From the NCBI RefSeq assembly GCF_010550245.1, contig NZ_JAAGLU010000028.1, positions 84,610 to 148,609 of the forward strand: a DNA stretch of 64,000 nt, read 5' to 3'. The position numbers were made by a program, and so were the translations under genes. Position 1 is the first letter of the stretch. The number at the start of each line of letters is the position of its first letter. This DNA comes from Streptomyces sp. SID12501 (lineage in GTDB: Bacteria; Actinomycetota; Actinomycetes; Streptomycetales; Streptomycetaceae). Under the pieces are notes generated by a model. The model saw only the letters and a list, made by a program, of their open reading frames with translations. It did not search any database and was not told the DNA's origin. Positions 34,470-43,260 of this stretch are shown piece by piece.

Positions 34470-35597
34470 TCAGTCCACTATGACCATCTCGCGGGTCGTG
34501 TTGTTGAGGCGCCGGCCGCCGTCGGCGGTCACCGTGACGATGTCCTCGATGCGTACGCCGAAGCGTCCGGGCAGATAGATGCCGGGTTCCACGGAGAAGC
34601 ACATGCCGGGGACGAGTGGCAGCTCCTCGCCCTCGATCATGTACGGCGGCTCGTGTGTGGTGACGCCGATGCCGTGGCCGGTGCGGTGGATGAAGTACTC
34701 GCCGTACCCGGCCCCGGTGATGACCGCGCGGGCCGCCCGGTCGACGTCCTGGCACGCCGCGCCGGGCCGCACTGCCCGGAAGCCCGCCTCCTGGGCCTCT
34801 CGCACGATGTCGTGGACCCGGCGCTGTTCGGCGTCCGGTTCGCCGACGTGGACCGTGCGGGAGGTGTCGGAGCCGTAGCCGTGCAGAAGGCCGCCGAAGT
34901 CGAGGACGACCATGTCGCCGTGCTCGATGACGCGGTCGCCTGCCTCGTGGTGCGGATTGGCGCCGTTGGGGCCGGAGGCGACGATCGTGAAGTCGACCTG
35001 GGAGTGCCCGAACCGGCGCAGCAGATCGGCCAGATCGCCCGCGACGTCACTCTCCCGGCGACCGCCGAAGGGAACCTTCCGGATCTCCTCGTACGTTGCG
35101 TCGGCAGCCGCGCCCGCGGCTGCCAGGCGTGCCAGTTCCGCCGTGTCCTTCACCGCGCGCAGCATCGGCAGTCCGTCGCTGAGCGAGACGTACGAGCTGC
35201 GGGGCAGCGCCTGCTGGAGTGCCAGCAGATGCAGTGCCCACGCGTTGTCGCTCACCCCGAAGCGGCCTGCCGTGTCGAGGAGTGCCGCGGTGGCCGCGTA
35301 GGGGTCCTTGCCGTCGGTCCAGTCGCGAAGGGTCAGGGCGGGCGCGCCCGCCGCGTGTGCCGCGTCCGGGGCCTCCAGGGCGGGTACCACGAGGACGGGG
35401 TCCTGTCCGGCGGTCAGCACCAGCAGGGTGAGGCGTTCGGTGACCGCTGGGGGCGCGTAACCGGTGAGCCAGACGAGGTCGGGTCCGGGCGCCACCAGGA
35501 GCCCGGCGAGCCCCGCGTCCTCGGCCGCGTGTGCGGCGCGCCGCATCCGTGCCCGGTAGTCGTCGGCGGTGAAGGGCGCGGGCGTGCTGCCGGTCAT
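34470..35597 (-). CDS. M24 family Xaa-Pro peptidase
   Basis: An aminopeptidase P-like metallopeptidase that removes residues next to proline; 375 residues. The creatinase N-domain covers about 1-140. The pita-bread domain has the metal ligands in VVLDFGG and SDTSRTV (two Asp), HRTGHGIG (His), SVEPGIYLP (Glu) and VRIEDIV (Glu). ATG 35597 starts MTGSTPAPF; the longer frame runs into upstream sequence. Cytoplasmic. Confidence 0.92.
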   Translation of the reverse strand: MTGSTPAPFTADDYRARMRRAAHAAEDAGLAGLLVAPGPDLVWLTGYAPPAVTERLTLLVLTAGQDPVLVVPALEAPDAAHAAGAPALTLRDWTDGKDPYAATAALLDTAGRFGVSDNAWALHLLALQQALPRSSYVSLSDGLPMLRAVKDTAELARLAAAGAAADATYEEIRKVPFGGRRESDVAGDLADLLRRFGHSQVDFTIVASGPNGANPHHEAGDRVIEHGDMVVLDFGGLLHGYGSDTSRTVHVGEPDAEQRRVHDIVREAQEAGFRAVRPGAACQDVDRAARAVITGAGYGEYFIHRTGHGIGVTTHEPPYMIEGEELPLVPGMCFSVEPGIYLPGRFGVRIEDIVTVTADGGRRLNNTTREMVIVD

Positions 35598-35725
35598 CCG
35601 GGCCTCCGTGAAAGGGCGAGGGGCTACGGGCAGCATCCTGCCCGGATGCACGGGGCGGCGCGAGCCGATTGACCGCCCCAGCACCCGTGTCACCTACCCC
35701 GCCCCCTTCAACTAACGGATGGGAG

Positions 35726-35755
35726 TTGAGCAACCATTAGTTCTAATGCTTAGAT
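35726..35755 (+). promoter_or_regulatory. A/T-rich promoter with internal operator
   Basis: TTGAGC (35726-35731) and TTAGAT (35750-35755), 18 bases apart, could be -35 and -10 elements for the phosphodiesterase gene at 35787. Between them CATTAG-TT-CTAATG (35735-35748) is a perfect inverted repeat. AACCATTA occurs both here (35732) and at 35763. The A/T content is striking against the GC-rich surroundings, so repressor control is likely. Confidence 0.45.
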
Positions 35756-35786
35756 CTACCCGAACCATTAAGGGAGGCGGAAGGCC

Positions 35787-36542
35787 ATGCTCGTACTCGC
35801 CCACATCAGCGATCTGCACCTCGACGGAACCGCGCGGTCGACGGCGCGCGCCGAACGGGTGCGCGACCGGCTGTGGGGGCTGCCGGGACACCTGGACGCC
35901 CTGCTGGTGACCGGGGACATCGCGGACCACGGCACAGAGGCCGAGTACGAGGAGGCGGCGCACATCCTCGGACTGCGCACCGGCGACGCACCCTTCCCGG
36001 TACTCACCTGTCCGGGCAACCACGACAGCCGCGCGCCCTACCGCAAGGCGCTGCTCGGCCTGCCCGCCGCCGAGGGGCCGGTCAACAGCGCGCACGTCTT
36101 CGACGACGCCGCCGTCCTGATGTGCGACTCCAGCGTGCCGGGCAGCGACGAAGGCGCCCTCGACGACGAGACGTACGACTGGATCGACGGGACGCTCGAC
36201 GAACTGGACGAGGGTGTCCCGGCGCTGCTCGCCTTCCACCATCCGCCCGCCGCCCTGCACCATCCCCTGCCGGACGCCTACCAGTTGGGGGAACCCGGCC
36301 GACTGGCCGCCCTCATGGAGCGCCGGCCTCAGATCGCCGGGCTCATCACCGGTCACGCCCACACACCGGCGGCCACGATCTTCGCCGGCCGGCCGCTGCT
36401 CGTCGGCCCGGGGGTTACCTGGACCCTCCGGCTGCCCTGGGAGGGCGAGGAGGTCGCGGACCGGGACGCGCCGGTCGGTCTCGCCTTTCACGTACTGGAC
36501 GACACCGGGCGGCTGACCAGCCACTTCAGGGTGGTCGTGTAA
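35787..36542 (+). CDS. Metallophosphoesterase (cyclic-nucleotide phosphodiesterase-like)
   Basis: A 251-residue calcineurin-like phosphoesterase. Metal ligands follow the family order: AHISDLHLDG (D and H), VTGDIADHG (D), CPGNHDSR (N and H), FHHPPA (H) and TGHAHTP (H, H). It resembles the class III cAMP phosphodiesterases of the CpdA group; the substrate is inferred. The ATG at 35787 follows GGGAGGCGGAAGG. It converges on the PDZ gene with 17 bases between stops. Confidence 0.9.
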   Translation: MLVLAHISDLHLDGTARSTARAERVRDRLWGLPGHLDALLVTGDIADHGTEAEYEEAAHILGLRTGDAPFPVLTCPGNHDSRAPYRKALLGLPAAEGPVNSAHVFDDAAVLMCDSSVPGSDEGALDDETYDWIDGTLDELDEGVPALLAFHHPPAALHHPLPDAYQLGEPGRLAALMERRPQIAGLITGHAHTPAATIFAGRPLLVGPGVTWTLRLPWEGEEVADRDAPVGLAFHVLDDTGRLTSHFRVVV

Positions 36543-36559
36543 GTGGGAGGGCGGGAAGG

Positions 36560-37213
36560 TCAGGTGACGACGCCCGGGATCGCCACCAGTTGCTGGTAGC
36601 CGCCGCTGCGATGAAGGACCGTGAGGGTGATCTCCGAACCCGGGCGGGCGTGGGCCACCACACGGGCGAGATCGGAGGCCGAGTCGATCCGGCTCCTGCC
36701 GAACGCGAGCAGTACGTCGCCCCGAACGAGGCCTGCGGTATAGCCCGGGCCCGGCACATGGACGCCGACGAGCAGGGCTCCCACTTTCTCGGCGTCCACG
36801 GCCTCGACCCCGAGCGTCGCGGTCATGGCCGGGGGCGAGGAGGCCGAACTCGCTTTACCCGAAGGTGACTTGGAAGGGCCTGCCCCGGACGCGGACCGGG
36901 AGCGGGAATCGGCCCCTGCGGGCGCCCCGCCCCGCGCACTCGCCCCCTCTCCGGGCCGCTCCTTCTGCCCGCCCCCTCCCGCCTGACGCCGTAGGTCCGC
37001 GAGCTTGCTCATACCGATCACCGTGGCGCCGAGCGTGCCGAGCCCTACGCCCGCGAGAACCAGGACGGTCCCGATGAACAGGCCCAACAGAAGGGTCGTC
37101 AGCCGTCGGCCTCGCCGGCGCGCGGCATGCGGGCGCCGGGCCGGGCGGGATGTGGTGCCGCCGACCGGTTCCTGACCGGGCATCGGCTTGGGACGCAGCG
37201 CAGTCTGTTCCAT
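36560..37213 (-). CDS. Membrane-anchored PDZ domain protein
   Basis: A 217-residue protein with one membrane segment (about residues 40-66, TTLLLGLFIGTVLVLAGVG), a low-complexity Gly/Ser/Ala-rich linker (75-125), and a C-terminal PDZ domain outside the membrane (about 135-215, LVGVHVPGPGYTAGLVRGDV). It has no protease domain. In HtrA-like proteins this PDZ type recognises peptide ends; here it would act as a tethered adaptor. No partner is encoded nearby. Confidence 0.8.
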   Translation of the reverse strand: MEQTALRPKPMPGQEPVGGTTSRPARRPHAARRRGRRLTTLLLGLFIGTVLVLAGVGLGTLGATVIGMSKLADLRRQAGGGGQKERPGEGASARGGAPAGADSRSRSASGAGPSKSPSGKASSASSPPAMTATLGVEAVDAEKVGALLVGVHVPGPGYTAGLVRGDVLLAFGRSRIDSASDLARVVAHARPGSEITLTVLHRSGGYQQLVAIPGVVT

Positions 37214-37294
37214 GGTTCGCCTCCGCCAGGTGCTCTACCCGGTGCACCGGCGCACCACGAGCCACGAACGAGTGAGACTGACGCGGGGGCGGAC

Positions 37295-37732
37295 ATGGGT
37301 AGCCACAACACGGTCTGGGACCGGGTGTCGGCCCGTCCGGCGCAGGCTCACCTCGAACGGGAGCCGGCCCAGCTGCCGCAGGCAGCAGGCCACAGCCAGG
37401 CCAGGCCAGGCCAGGCGAGCGATCCTGCGCCTCACGCTGACCGACCCCCGCGACACATCTCTGCGGCTCTGCCACGGGGTGAACCTCGGCCGTTCCATCG
37501 CCGAGGAGCTCTGGGCCCTGACCCGCACGCCGGCCGACGCGGACCTCCCGACGGGGGCCCGCGCGCTGCCGGCCGCCACCGACGCGGCACTCGGCGGGCT
37601 CTCGGGGAACGCCGTCACGGGCGTACGGGAGCTCGCCGAGGAGGCGACGGAGCGGGTCCGCGACCTCGGCCGACGGACAACGACGGACAACGACGGGAGA
37701 TCGTCAGCCGACCGCGAACCGTCGGCCGGTGA
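37295..37732 (+). pseudogene. Frameshifted or phase-variable small gene at a CCAGG repeat
   Basis: The frame from ATG 37295 begins convincingly (MGSHNTVWDRVSARP), but beyond 37415 its translation loses protein character (Arg/Pro/Gly-rich) and stops at 37732. The next frame from about 37417 reads well: ILRLTLTDPRDTSLRLC, then SIAEELWALTR and VTGVRELAEEATERV. The change of frame falls on four CCAGG units. One more unit, or two fewer, would join the two frames. I do not recognise the family. In the second frame no stop occurs before the convergent geosmin synthase stop. Confidence 0.4.
37396..37415. repeat. Four tandem CCAGG units
   Basis: CCAGG repeated four times without interruption inside a probable coding region. 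Five is not a multiple of three, so each unit gained or lost changes the reading frame. Confidence 0.9.
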
Positions 37733-37736
37733 GCCC

Positions 37737-39890
37737 TCAGCCGATCGGCAGTGGCGAGCTGCGGTCCGGCAGGAAGCCGTGGGACCTGGCGGCCAGGTGG
37801 TCGGACTGGTAGCGGGGGACCTCCCGGTGCCAGTTCAGGATGCCGGCCAGCCAGTTCCGCAGCTCGGCCACATAGCCGTCCATCGTCGCGCGCGCCTCTT
37901 CCGTGAGCTTGAAGTCCTCGTACAGGACGGGGAACTCATGGGCGGCGACATGCTCGAACTGCTGCATGCGCTGGGTCATCAGGTCGTGGATGATGCCGAG
38001 CGCGGTCGGGTAGTCGCAGCCGAAGAAGTTCTGGACGACGAGGATGCCGTTGTGGATCTCGCCCTCGTACTCGATCTCCTTCTGGTAGGAGAACACGTCG
38101 TTGATCAGGCACGCGTAGTCGACGGCCGCGTTCTCCAGTGACCGGACGGGGCCGCTGCGGTAGACCTCCGGAGGGACCGCCCGGCCGTGGCCGATCCGGC
38201 ACAGGCTCATGGTGAGGTCGGCGCCGAAGGTGGCGCGGCGCATCTCCAGGTAGTCGATCGGGTCGGGGACCCGGTTCTGGATCTGGTTGGCCAGTTCCCA
38301 CACCCAGCTCTCGGTCATCACGTCCACCGCGGCGCGGAACGTGCGCCGCTGGTCGGCGGTCATCCCGACCGTGGTGCGCCGCCACAGGTCGATCAGGCCG
38401 CGTTCCATGCCGTTGACCGGAACGGGGAACCCGTCGCCCTCGATGGGCATGCAGGCGGAGAGACGCTCGGTGCACAGACGGGCCGCCGCCAGGTCACGGC
38501 GGTGGCCGAAGACGAGAGGGTAGTAGTCGTCGCCGTAGGTGCCCCAGGCCAGCCAGGCGGAGCTGAGGTCGAGGGCGTCGGCCGTCGCGTCCGGGTGGAT
38601 GCCGGCCGCGCACAGCGGCAGGTCGGCCGCGGCGAGCTTGTCCTCGTCCCAGACGCCCTCCTGGAGGATGCCCATGCCGTGCGTCCAGTCGACGAGGCGG
38701 GACCGGGCGCCGTCCAGGTGCGGGCTCAGAGTGAGCCCGAACGGCATGTAGAAATCGGGCAGCAGGGACGGGCCGACCTTCTGGTAGGGCACGTGTGTGT
38801 AGGCGCGCAGGCGTTCGGCGCCGGCCGAGGCCAGGAGTGCGCCGATGTTGGCGGCGGACGTGCCGAAACCGCCGACTCCGAACGGCCGCGACTCCTCCAG
38901 GGCCCCTTCGTTCATGTACCGGCTGGAACGCAGGTGCCACTCGTGGCCGCCGGACTGCCAGTCCTGCAGCCCGCGCGTGTACGCGGCCACCGCGCCGACC
39001 TGGTCCGGTGTGAGGCCCTTCTCCAGGGCCACCGCGGGCATTTCGGTGAGCGCGGTGTGCTCGAACTGGTGGAGCCGTGAGGTGAGGATGTCGTTGACGG
39101 TGTCGGCGGCCTCCTGGGTCGTGCACCCGAAGAAGGTCTCCAGGACGAGCACGCCGTTGCTGAGCTCCCCCTCGTCCTCGACCTCCCGCTGGTAGGAGAA
39201 CAGGTCGTTGCGCAGGTGGACGCCGTCGGAGAAGGTCTCCATCAGCACCCTGAGCGGCCTCGCCTCCGCGACGGACGCGGGCACCTCGGCGGTCGCGTAC
39301 TCCACGAGCCCCGCCGACCAGGGCGCGCCGCCGACCTTGCGGCGCATCTCGATGTACTCGACGGGGTTGGAGACCCGTCCCTCGTTGATGTTGGACAGTT
39401 CCCACATCGACTCGTTCAGCAGATGCTCGGTGGCGACCGCGAACCGCCTGCGCCAGTCCACGGACATCGCCGGAACCGTGCGCGCCCACAGGTCGGCGAG
39501 GCCCGCCTCCACCGGATTCTGCGGCGCGGGTACGGGAGTCGAGAGGTCGAGCGGCATGAACAGGGGCAGCCGGTCCAGATAGGCCTTGCCGCCGTCGCGG
39601 TCCTGGCTGCGCTTGAAGACCTCCAGGAAGTGGTCGTCGAAGAAGAACACCCACACGTACCAGTCGGTGATGAGCGAGAGGGCGGGTCCGTCGCAGTCGG
39701 GGTGCGTGTACGCGCACAACAACCCGTAGTCGTGCGCGTCGAGGTCGGACTGCTCCCAGACGCCTGAGCCCTCCAGCATTCCCATCTCCCGTGCCCAGAC
39801 GGTCGAATGGGCACGCGCCTCGTCCAGATGCGGGTTCAGCCGCGCGGGATACGGCATGTAGAAGTACGGGAGTACGAACGGCTGTGTCAT
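37737..39890 (-). CDS. geoA: Geosmin synthase (germacradienol/geosmin synthase)
   Basis: A bifunctional terpene synthase making the earthy odorant geosmin from farnesyl diphosphate. It has 717 residues in two alpha-terpene-synthase halves. The N-terminal half (about 1-330) has the Mg-binding DDHFLEV and the NSE motif NDLFSYQRE and makes germacradienol. The C-terminal half (about 370-690) has DDYYPLV and NDVFSYQKE and fragments germacradienol to geosmin and acetone. It starts MTQPFVLPYFYMPYPARLN, the family's usual start. It is monocistronic by spacing. The GBL locus lies 1.5 kb upstream, but no regulatory link is shown. Confidence 0.97.
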   Translation of the reverse strand: MTQPFVLPYFYMPYPARLNPHLDEARAHSTVWAREMGMLEGSGVWEQSDLDAHDYGLLCAYTHPDCDGPALSLITDWYVWVFFFDDHFLEVFKRSQDRDGGKAYLDRLPLFMPLDLSTPVPAPQNPVEAGLADLWARTVPAMSVDWRRRFAVATEHLLNESMWELSNINEGRVSNPVEYIEMRRKVGGAPWSAGLVEYATAEVPASVAEARPLRVLMETFSDGVHLRNDLFSYQREVEDEGELSNGVLVLETFFGCTTQEAADTVNDILTSRLHQFEHTALTEMPAVALEKGLTPDQVGAVAAYTRGLQDWQSGGHEWHLRSSRYMNEGALEESRPFGVGGFGTSAANIGALLASAGAERLRAYTHVPYQKVGPSLLPDFYMPFGLTLSPHLDGARSRLVDWTHGMGILQEGVWDEDKLAAADLPLCAAGIHPDATADALDLSSAWLAWGTYGDDYYPLVFGHRRDLAAARLCTERLSACMPIEGDGFPVPVNGMERGLIDLWRRTTVGMTADQRRTFRAAVDVMTESWVWELANQIQNRVPDPIDYLEMRRATFGADLTMSLCRIGHGRAVPPEVYRSGPVRSLENAAVDYACLINDVFSYQKEIEYEGEIHNGILVVQNFFGCDYPTALGIIHDLMTQRMQQFEHVAAHEFPVLYEDFKLTEEARATMDGYVAELRNWLAGILNWHREVPRYQSDHLAARSHGFLPDRSSPLPIG

Positions 39891-40029
39891 GGGCGGGGCC
39901 CTACCCGTGCCCCGGACGTGCCATCCACGGGGCGGGACATGATCACACCATCGCGTGAATCAGGACCAATTCCGGGATTCCGGACAGGCGTTGTGAGTTC
40001 ACTCGGCATGCGAGAACCGAGAGGACCCC

Positions 40030-40065
40030 AACCACTACAACCACACCAACCACTACTGCGACTAC
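40030..40065. repeat. 9-bp imperfect tandem repeat upstream of geoA
   Basis: Four copies of a 9-base unit related to AACCACTAC, in the gap between geoA and the ARMT1-like gene and reaching the stop codon of the latter. The rest of the 171-base gap has no recognised gene and must contain the geoA promoter. Confidence 0.6.
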
Positions 40066-41279
40066 TGTGCAGACACCTGAATCACCGCACGCGTTCCGCT
40101 CGTCCGCCAGCGCTGTCCCTCCGCGGCGACGAGCGCCGCCTCGGTACGGGCGTCGAGGCCGACGATCACGTCCGACTTCAGGGTGCGCAGGGCGGCCACC
40201 GGGCCGGGGAAGTAGGCGGTGACGTCCGCGAACGGCGTGGTGGGGGGCCTGAGGCGGTCACCGACGAGGCGGCGGTAGTTCAGGTCGCCCTTCATCAGGG
40301 TGACCGTGGCCGAGGCGAAGTCCTCGCGAAGGCCGCCGGGCATCGCCGTGTACGGGAGCGGGGCGCAGGAGAAGGGGTGGGCGCGTACGGCGAGGCGGCC
40401 CTCGGCCAGCGCGGACCAGAGGCGGCGGCCGTATGCCGCGGCGGCCCCCGGCGCCCGGATCAGTCGGCGCAGGGCGTCCACCACGTCGGCGGTGGTCGCG
40501 TCGGAGACGAAGTACGGGTGCGGTTTCACGTGCAGGACGGCTCGTTCGGCGTACCCCCGGGTCAGCAGGTGGTCCAGGAGCAGCAGGTCGGGGACGAGTT
40601 CCCGGCTGGCGTTGTCCGCGACCAGACACACCGTGCCGGCGTCGGATCGGGCAGGCCTGGCGGGCCGGAGCAGCGACCGGAGGGCCTCGCTGTCGTCGGC
40701 GACGAGTCCCGCCGCCTCCCCTCCCTCGTCCGCACCGGAGAGCCGGAAGCCGAGGTCGGCCCGGTTGCCCCACAGCGACCCGTGGAGCAGGGCGCGTGCC
40801 TGCTCCTCCTCCGGCTCGCGCACCAGGTCGTCGAGCGCGGCCAGCTCCTCGTCGGTCTCGGGGGCGTCCAGTTCGGCGAGCTTGAAAGGGCGGAAGGGGT
40901 CGATGCCGCGCCAGGCACCCTCCCCCACACCGCTTCCGCCGCTCCCGAAGTACCCGACCGCTTCGAGGAGTTGGCGGTAGAAATACCCTTCCGCCCACAG
41001 CCACGGCACGTCGAACCAGGACCGGCCCGCGTACTCCCGGGTGCCCCAGTCCTCCCACTGCTCCCGGTCCTCGGCGCCGGCGGGGAGCGGTTCGACGACG
41101 CCCTCGGAGCAGTTCTTGAGGAGTGCGTCGAGCGCGCGGTGCTGCTCCGGGCCGTACGGGAAGGCGTCCCGCACCTTCTGGATGAGCGCGGGATGCCGTT
41201 CGGCCAGCACGCTCCAGGGGAACGAGCCCGGCTCATTGCCGAGGATCACGGGCGGGGACACGGAGTCGGAGGCAGGCAT
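40062..41279 (-). CDS. Damage-control phosphatase ARMT1-like (DUF89) protein
   Basis: A 405-residue protein of the ARMT1/DUF89 family, metal-dependent phosphatases thought to remove damaged phosphometabolites. Family segments are SLWGNRADLGF, LVADNASRELVPDLLL (metal-binding Asp-Asn), VLHVKPHPYFVSD and LMKGDLNYRRLVGD. ATG 41279 begins MPASDSVSPP. The Streptomyces substrate is unknown. It is downstream of the second TetR gene by 104 bases on the same strand. Confidence 0.88.
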   Translation of the reverse strand: MPASDSVSPPVILGNEPGSFPWSVLAERHPALIQKVRDAFPYGPEQHRALDALLKNCSEGVVEPLPAGAEDREQWEDWGTREYAGRSWFDVPWLWAEGYFYRQLLEAVGYFGSGGSGVGEGAWRGIDPFRPFKLAELDAPETDEELAALDDLVREPEEEQARALLHGSLWGNRADLGFRLSGADEGGEAAGLVADDSEALRSLLRPARPARSDAGTVCLVADNASRELVPDLLLLDHLLTRGYAERAVLHVKPHPYFVSDATTADVVDALRRLIRAPGAAAAYGRRLWSALAEGRLAVRAHPFSCAPLPYTAMPGGLREDFASATVTLMKGDLNYRRLVGDRLRPPTTPFADVTAYFPGPVAALRTLKSDVIVGLDARTEAALVAAEGQRWRTSGTRAVIQVSAQ

Positions 41280-41383
41280 GCGCCTCACCGTACCGTCCGC
41301 GAAACGCGCGGCCCGGGCCGTCATCGGGCGAAGGCGGGGCGGTCCGGGACCCCCACCGGATCAGCGGGCCCGCCCCGCCCGTC

Positions 41384-42034
41384 TCACGCCACCGCCCGTA
41401 TCTCCCGCTCCAGCTGTGTCACCAGACCCAGGTACCGTGCCCGCCTGGGTGTGGGCACCAGCGCCCTGATGGTGAGCCGCCACATGTCCGCCGTCCGGCG
41501 GGGCTGGCGTCCCACCGGCTCCACCGCCCGGCTGACCATGCGGCTGCCGACGAAGAAGCTGACGAGGGACTGCGCCATCGCGTCGACATCGACGTCCGGG
41601 TGTACGTCGGACTCCTTGACCGCGCCGAGGAGTTTCCCGGAGGCCATCTCCGACCACTCTCGGAACGGGTGTCGCAGCGGCGGCCGTACGGTGACATCAC
41701 CGGCGGCCAGACGAAGCCCCGCTCTGGCGATGGGACCCTCGACGGCCATCCTCGTTATCCCGAACGTGACGCGGATCAGCGTTTCGAGCGAGGAGTAGCC
41801 GCGGCCGTCGATGTCTCTGGCCATCCGCCGGGAGGTCCTGGACTGGATCTCCAGGATGGCGTGGGCCAGGTCCTCCTTCGCGGCGAAGTGGAAGTAGAGG
41901 GCGCCCTTGGTGACATGGGCGTGCTCGACTATGTCGCTCAGGCTGGTCGATTCGTATCCGTGGCGGTCGAACAGGTCGGCCGCGGCCGTGATGATCGTCG
42001 CGCGGGTCTGCTCGGCGCGTAACTGCCTCGCCAT
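41384..42034 (-). CDS. GBL-receptor-like TetR regulator (pseudo-receptor type), TTA codon
   Basis: A 216-residue TetR-family regulator of the ArpA/ScbR group. The DNA-binding helices are at about 20-50 (YESTSLSDIVEHAHVTKGA), with LYFHF after them. My count gives about 32 basic and 25 acidic residues; such a basic profile is typical of the 'pseudo' GBL receptors that bind antibiotics rather than butyrolactones. Codon 5 is TTA (42020-42022), so translation should need the bldA tRNA. The ATG follows GGAGGGG. An inverted repeat ARE lies 49 bases upstream. The synthase gene is next upstream on the same strand. Confidence 0.9.
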   Translation of the reverse strand: MARQLRAEQTRATIITAAADLFDRHGYESTSLSDIVEHAHVTKGALYFHFAAKEDLAHAILEIQSRTSRRMARDIDGRGYSSLETLIRVTFGITRMAVEGPIARAGLRLAAGDVTVRPPLRHPFREWSEMASGKLLGAVKESDVHPDVDVDAMAQSLVSFFVGSRMVSRAVEPVGRQPRRTADMWRLTIRALVPTPRRARYLGLVTQLEREIRAVA

Positions 42035-42082
42035 CGGCGACACCCCTCCCCACCTACCGGTGCTCCCGAACTCCCCTGAGAA

Positions 42083-42100
42083 AAACGGGATATGCCGTTT
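42083..42100. promoter_or_regulatory. ARE-like operator before the second GBL-receptor gene
   Basis: AAACGG-GATATG-CCGTTT is a perfect inverted repeat, followed by GTTT. It resembles the autoregulatory elements bound by ArpA/ScbR proteins (CGGTNNG-type half sites). It sits between the synthase stop and the regulator start, suggesting a separate, receptor-controlled promoter for the regulator. Confidence 0.65.
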
Positions 42101-42105
42101 GTTTA

Positions 42106-43038
42106 TTACTCGCCGTACAAGATAGCCGACCGTTCCGCAGTACCCACCACACACTCGAAAACCGTGCGTCCCTCCTGCGTTCCCACCACCTTCAGGGCGC
42201 CGCCGCCTTCGTCCGTCGACTCGATCCAGGTGGGCAGGTCAAGTTCGGCGAACTGGTGGAAGGTCGTGTCGAAGGACACGGGTATCAGGCCCCTGTCGGA
42301 GCCCGTTCGTGCCAGCGCGGCCTGCCTGGCGGACTCCAGGAGCAACATGCCCGGTATGTGGTCAAGTGGATGGTCAAAGAAAACAGCATGACCGGTATCA
42401 ACTCGCAACTGCCAGTGACCTTCGGCCTGCTGGGGCAGCGCCAGGACCACGTCCGCCGCCGAGCCCCGGCCCACTTCGGCGGCGGGCAGCCCCGGCGGAA
42501 CGGGCAGCGCGGTCACGGTGGCCGCCGTACGACCGCCGCGCAGTCTGCCGAAGACGGCGCCACTGGTGCAGGTGAAGGCGACGTCGGCGTGTGCGACCAG
42601 TTCGCCGTCCAGACGTACGTCTGCCTCGTAGCGGGCCGAGACCAGGCGCTTGCCTCGATGACGGATGTCGGAGAAGGTGATGTCGACGATGGGTTCGGCC
42701 GGTACCGACCCCACGCCCAGGTGCTCGGGGAACGTGGTGATCCGGAACTCCTGGAGCACGAACTGGTGGTCCAACGGCACTTTGTACTCAGTGTGGTTGA
42801 GCAGCGTTCCGGCCTGCCGCACGGTCTCCACGACAAGCAGCGGATCGTATGTCGTCCGGTCCGGCGACACGTGTAAACAATGGACCCGCGGCCACTGCGC
42901 GGAAACGCTGAACCGGTCGGTCTCCGTGCGGGACCAACCGGTGGGGAACGTCTCCGCGATCGACGCGCGGTGCACGAGTTGACGCGGAACGTTGGCCGTC
43001 ATGACTGGGATTTCGGCAGACTGCGGCACTGGAAGCAA
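42106..43038 (-). CDS. AfsA/ScbA family gamma-butyrolactone synthase, TTA codon
   Basis: The key enzyme of A-factor-type signal synthesis, condensing a beta-ketoacyl-ACP with dihydroxyacetone phosphate. It has 310 residues and two AfsA hot-dog domains: the first around PRVHCLHVSPDRTTYDPLLV, the second around GHAVFFDHPLDHIPGMLLLE, the family signature. The TTG at 43038 is taken as start because GAGGGAGA lies just before it; ATG 43002 has no ribosome site. Codon 55 is TTA (42874-42876), implying bldA dependence. It is divergent from the ScbR-type receptor gene, the classic arrangement. Confidence 0.93.
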   Translation of the reverse strand: MLPVPQSAEIPVMTANVPRQLVHRASIAETFPTGWSRTETDRFSVSAQWPRVHCLHVSPDRTTYDPLLVVETVRQAGTLLNHTEYKVPLDHQFVLQEFRITTFPEHLGVGSVPAEPIVDITFSDIRHRGKRLVSARYEADVRLDGELVAHADVAFTCTSGAVFGRLRGGRTAATVTALPVPPGLPAAEVGRGSAADVVLALPQQAEGHWQLRVDTGHAVFFDHPLDHIPGMLLLESARQAALARTGSDRGLIPVSFDTTFHQFAELDLPTWIESTDEGGGALKVVGTQEGRTVFECVVGTAERSAILYGE

Positions 43039-43103
43039 TGTCTCTCCCTCGGTCCCCCGTATGGCGTGGCAGACGGAAAGGCGCCCGCTTAGGTGAGCGA
43101 TAG

Positions 43104-43127
43104 AGTACGAGGCGACCGGTTTGTTTT
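43104..43127. promoter_or_regulatory. ARE-like operator between synthase and receptor genes
   Basis: GACCGGTTTGT within this stretch matches ten of eleven positions of the ArpA half-site consensus GG(T/C)CGGT(A/T)(T/C)G(T/G) as I remember it. The opposite half (GTACGAGG) is weaker. It lies in the 222-base divergent gap and could mediate receptor control of both genes. Confidence 0.55.
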
Positions 43128-43260
43128 CAACGAGATCAGTCGGCCCGGCCCTATGATCGGCGGTTCAGGCGCACCTGACGACGCGCCGTCACGCACAGCA
43201 CGGCACCACATTGGGCACTGATACGGACACCGGCCAACTGGGCGCCAGGGAAGGGTTCTT

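Noticed and set aside
37800..38141. Extension of the frameshifted small gene into the geosmin synthase region
   Set aside because: Past 37737 the frame is antisense to geoA and loses protein character; the true end of the small gene is unknown.
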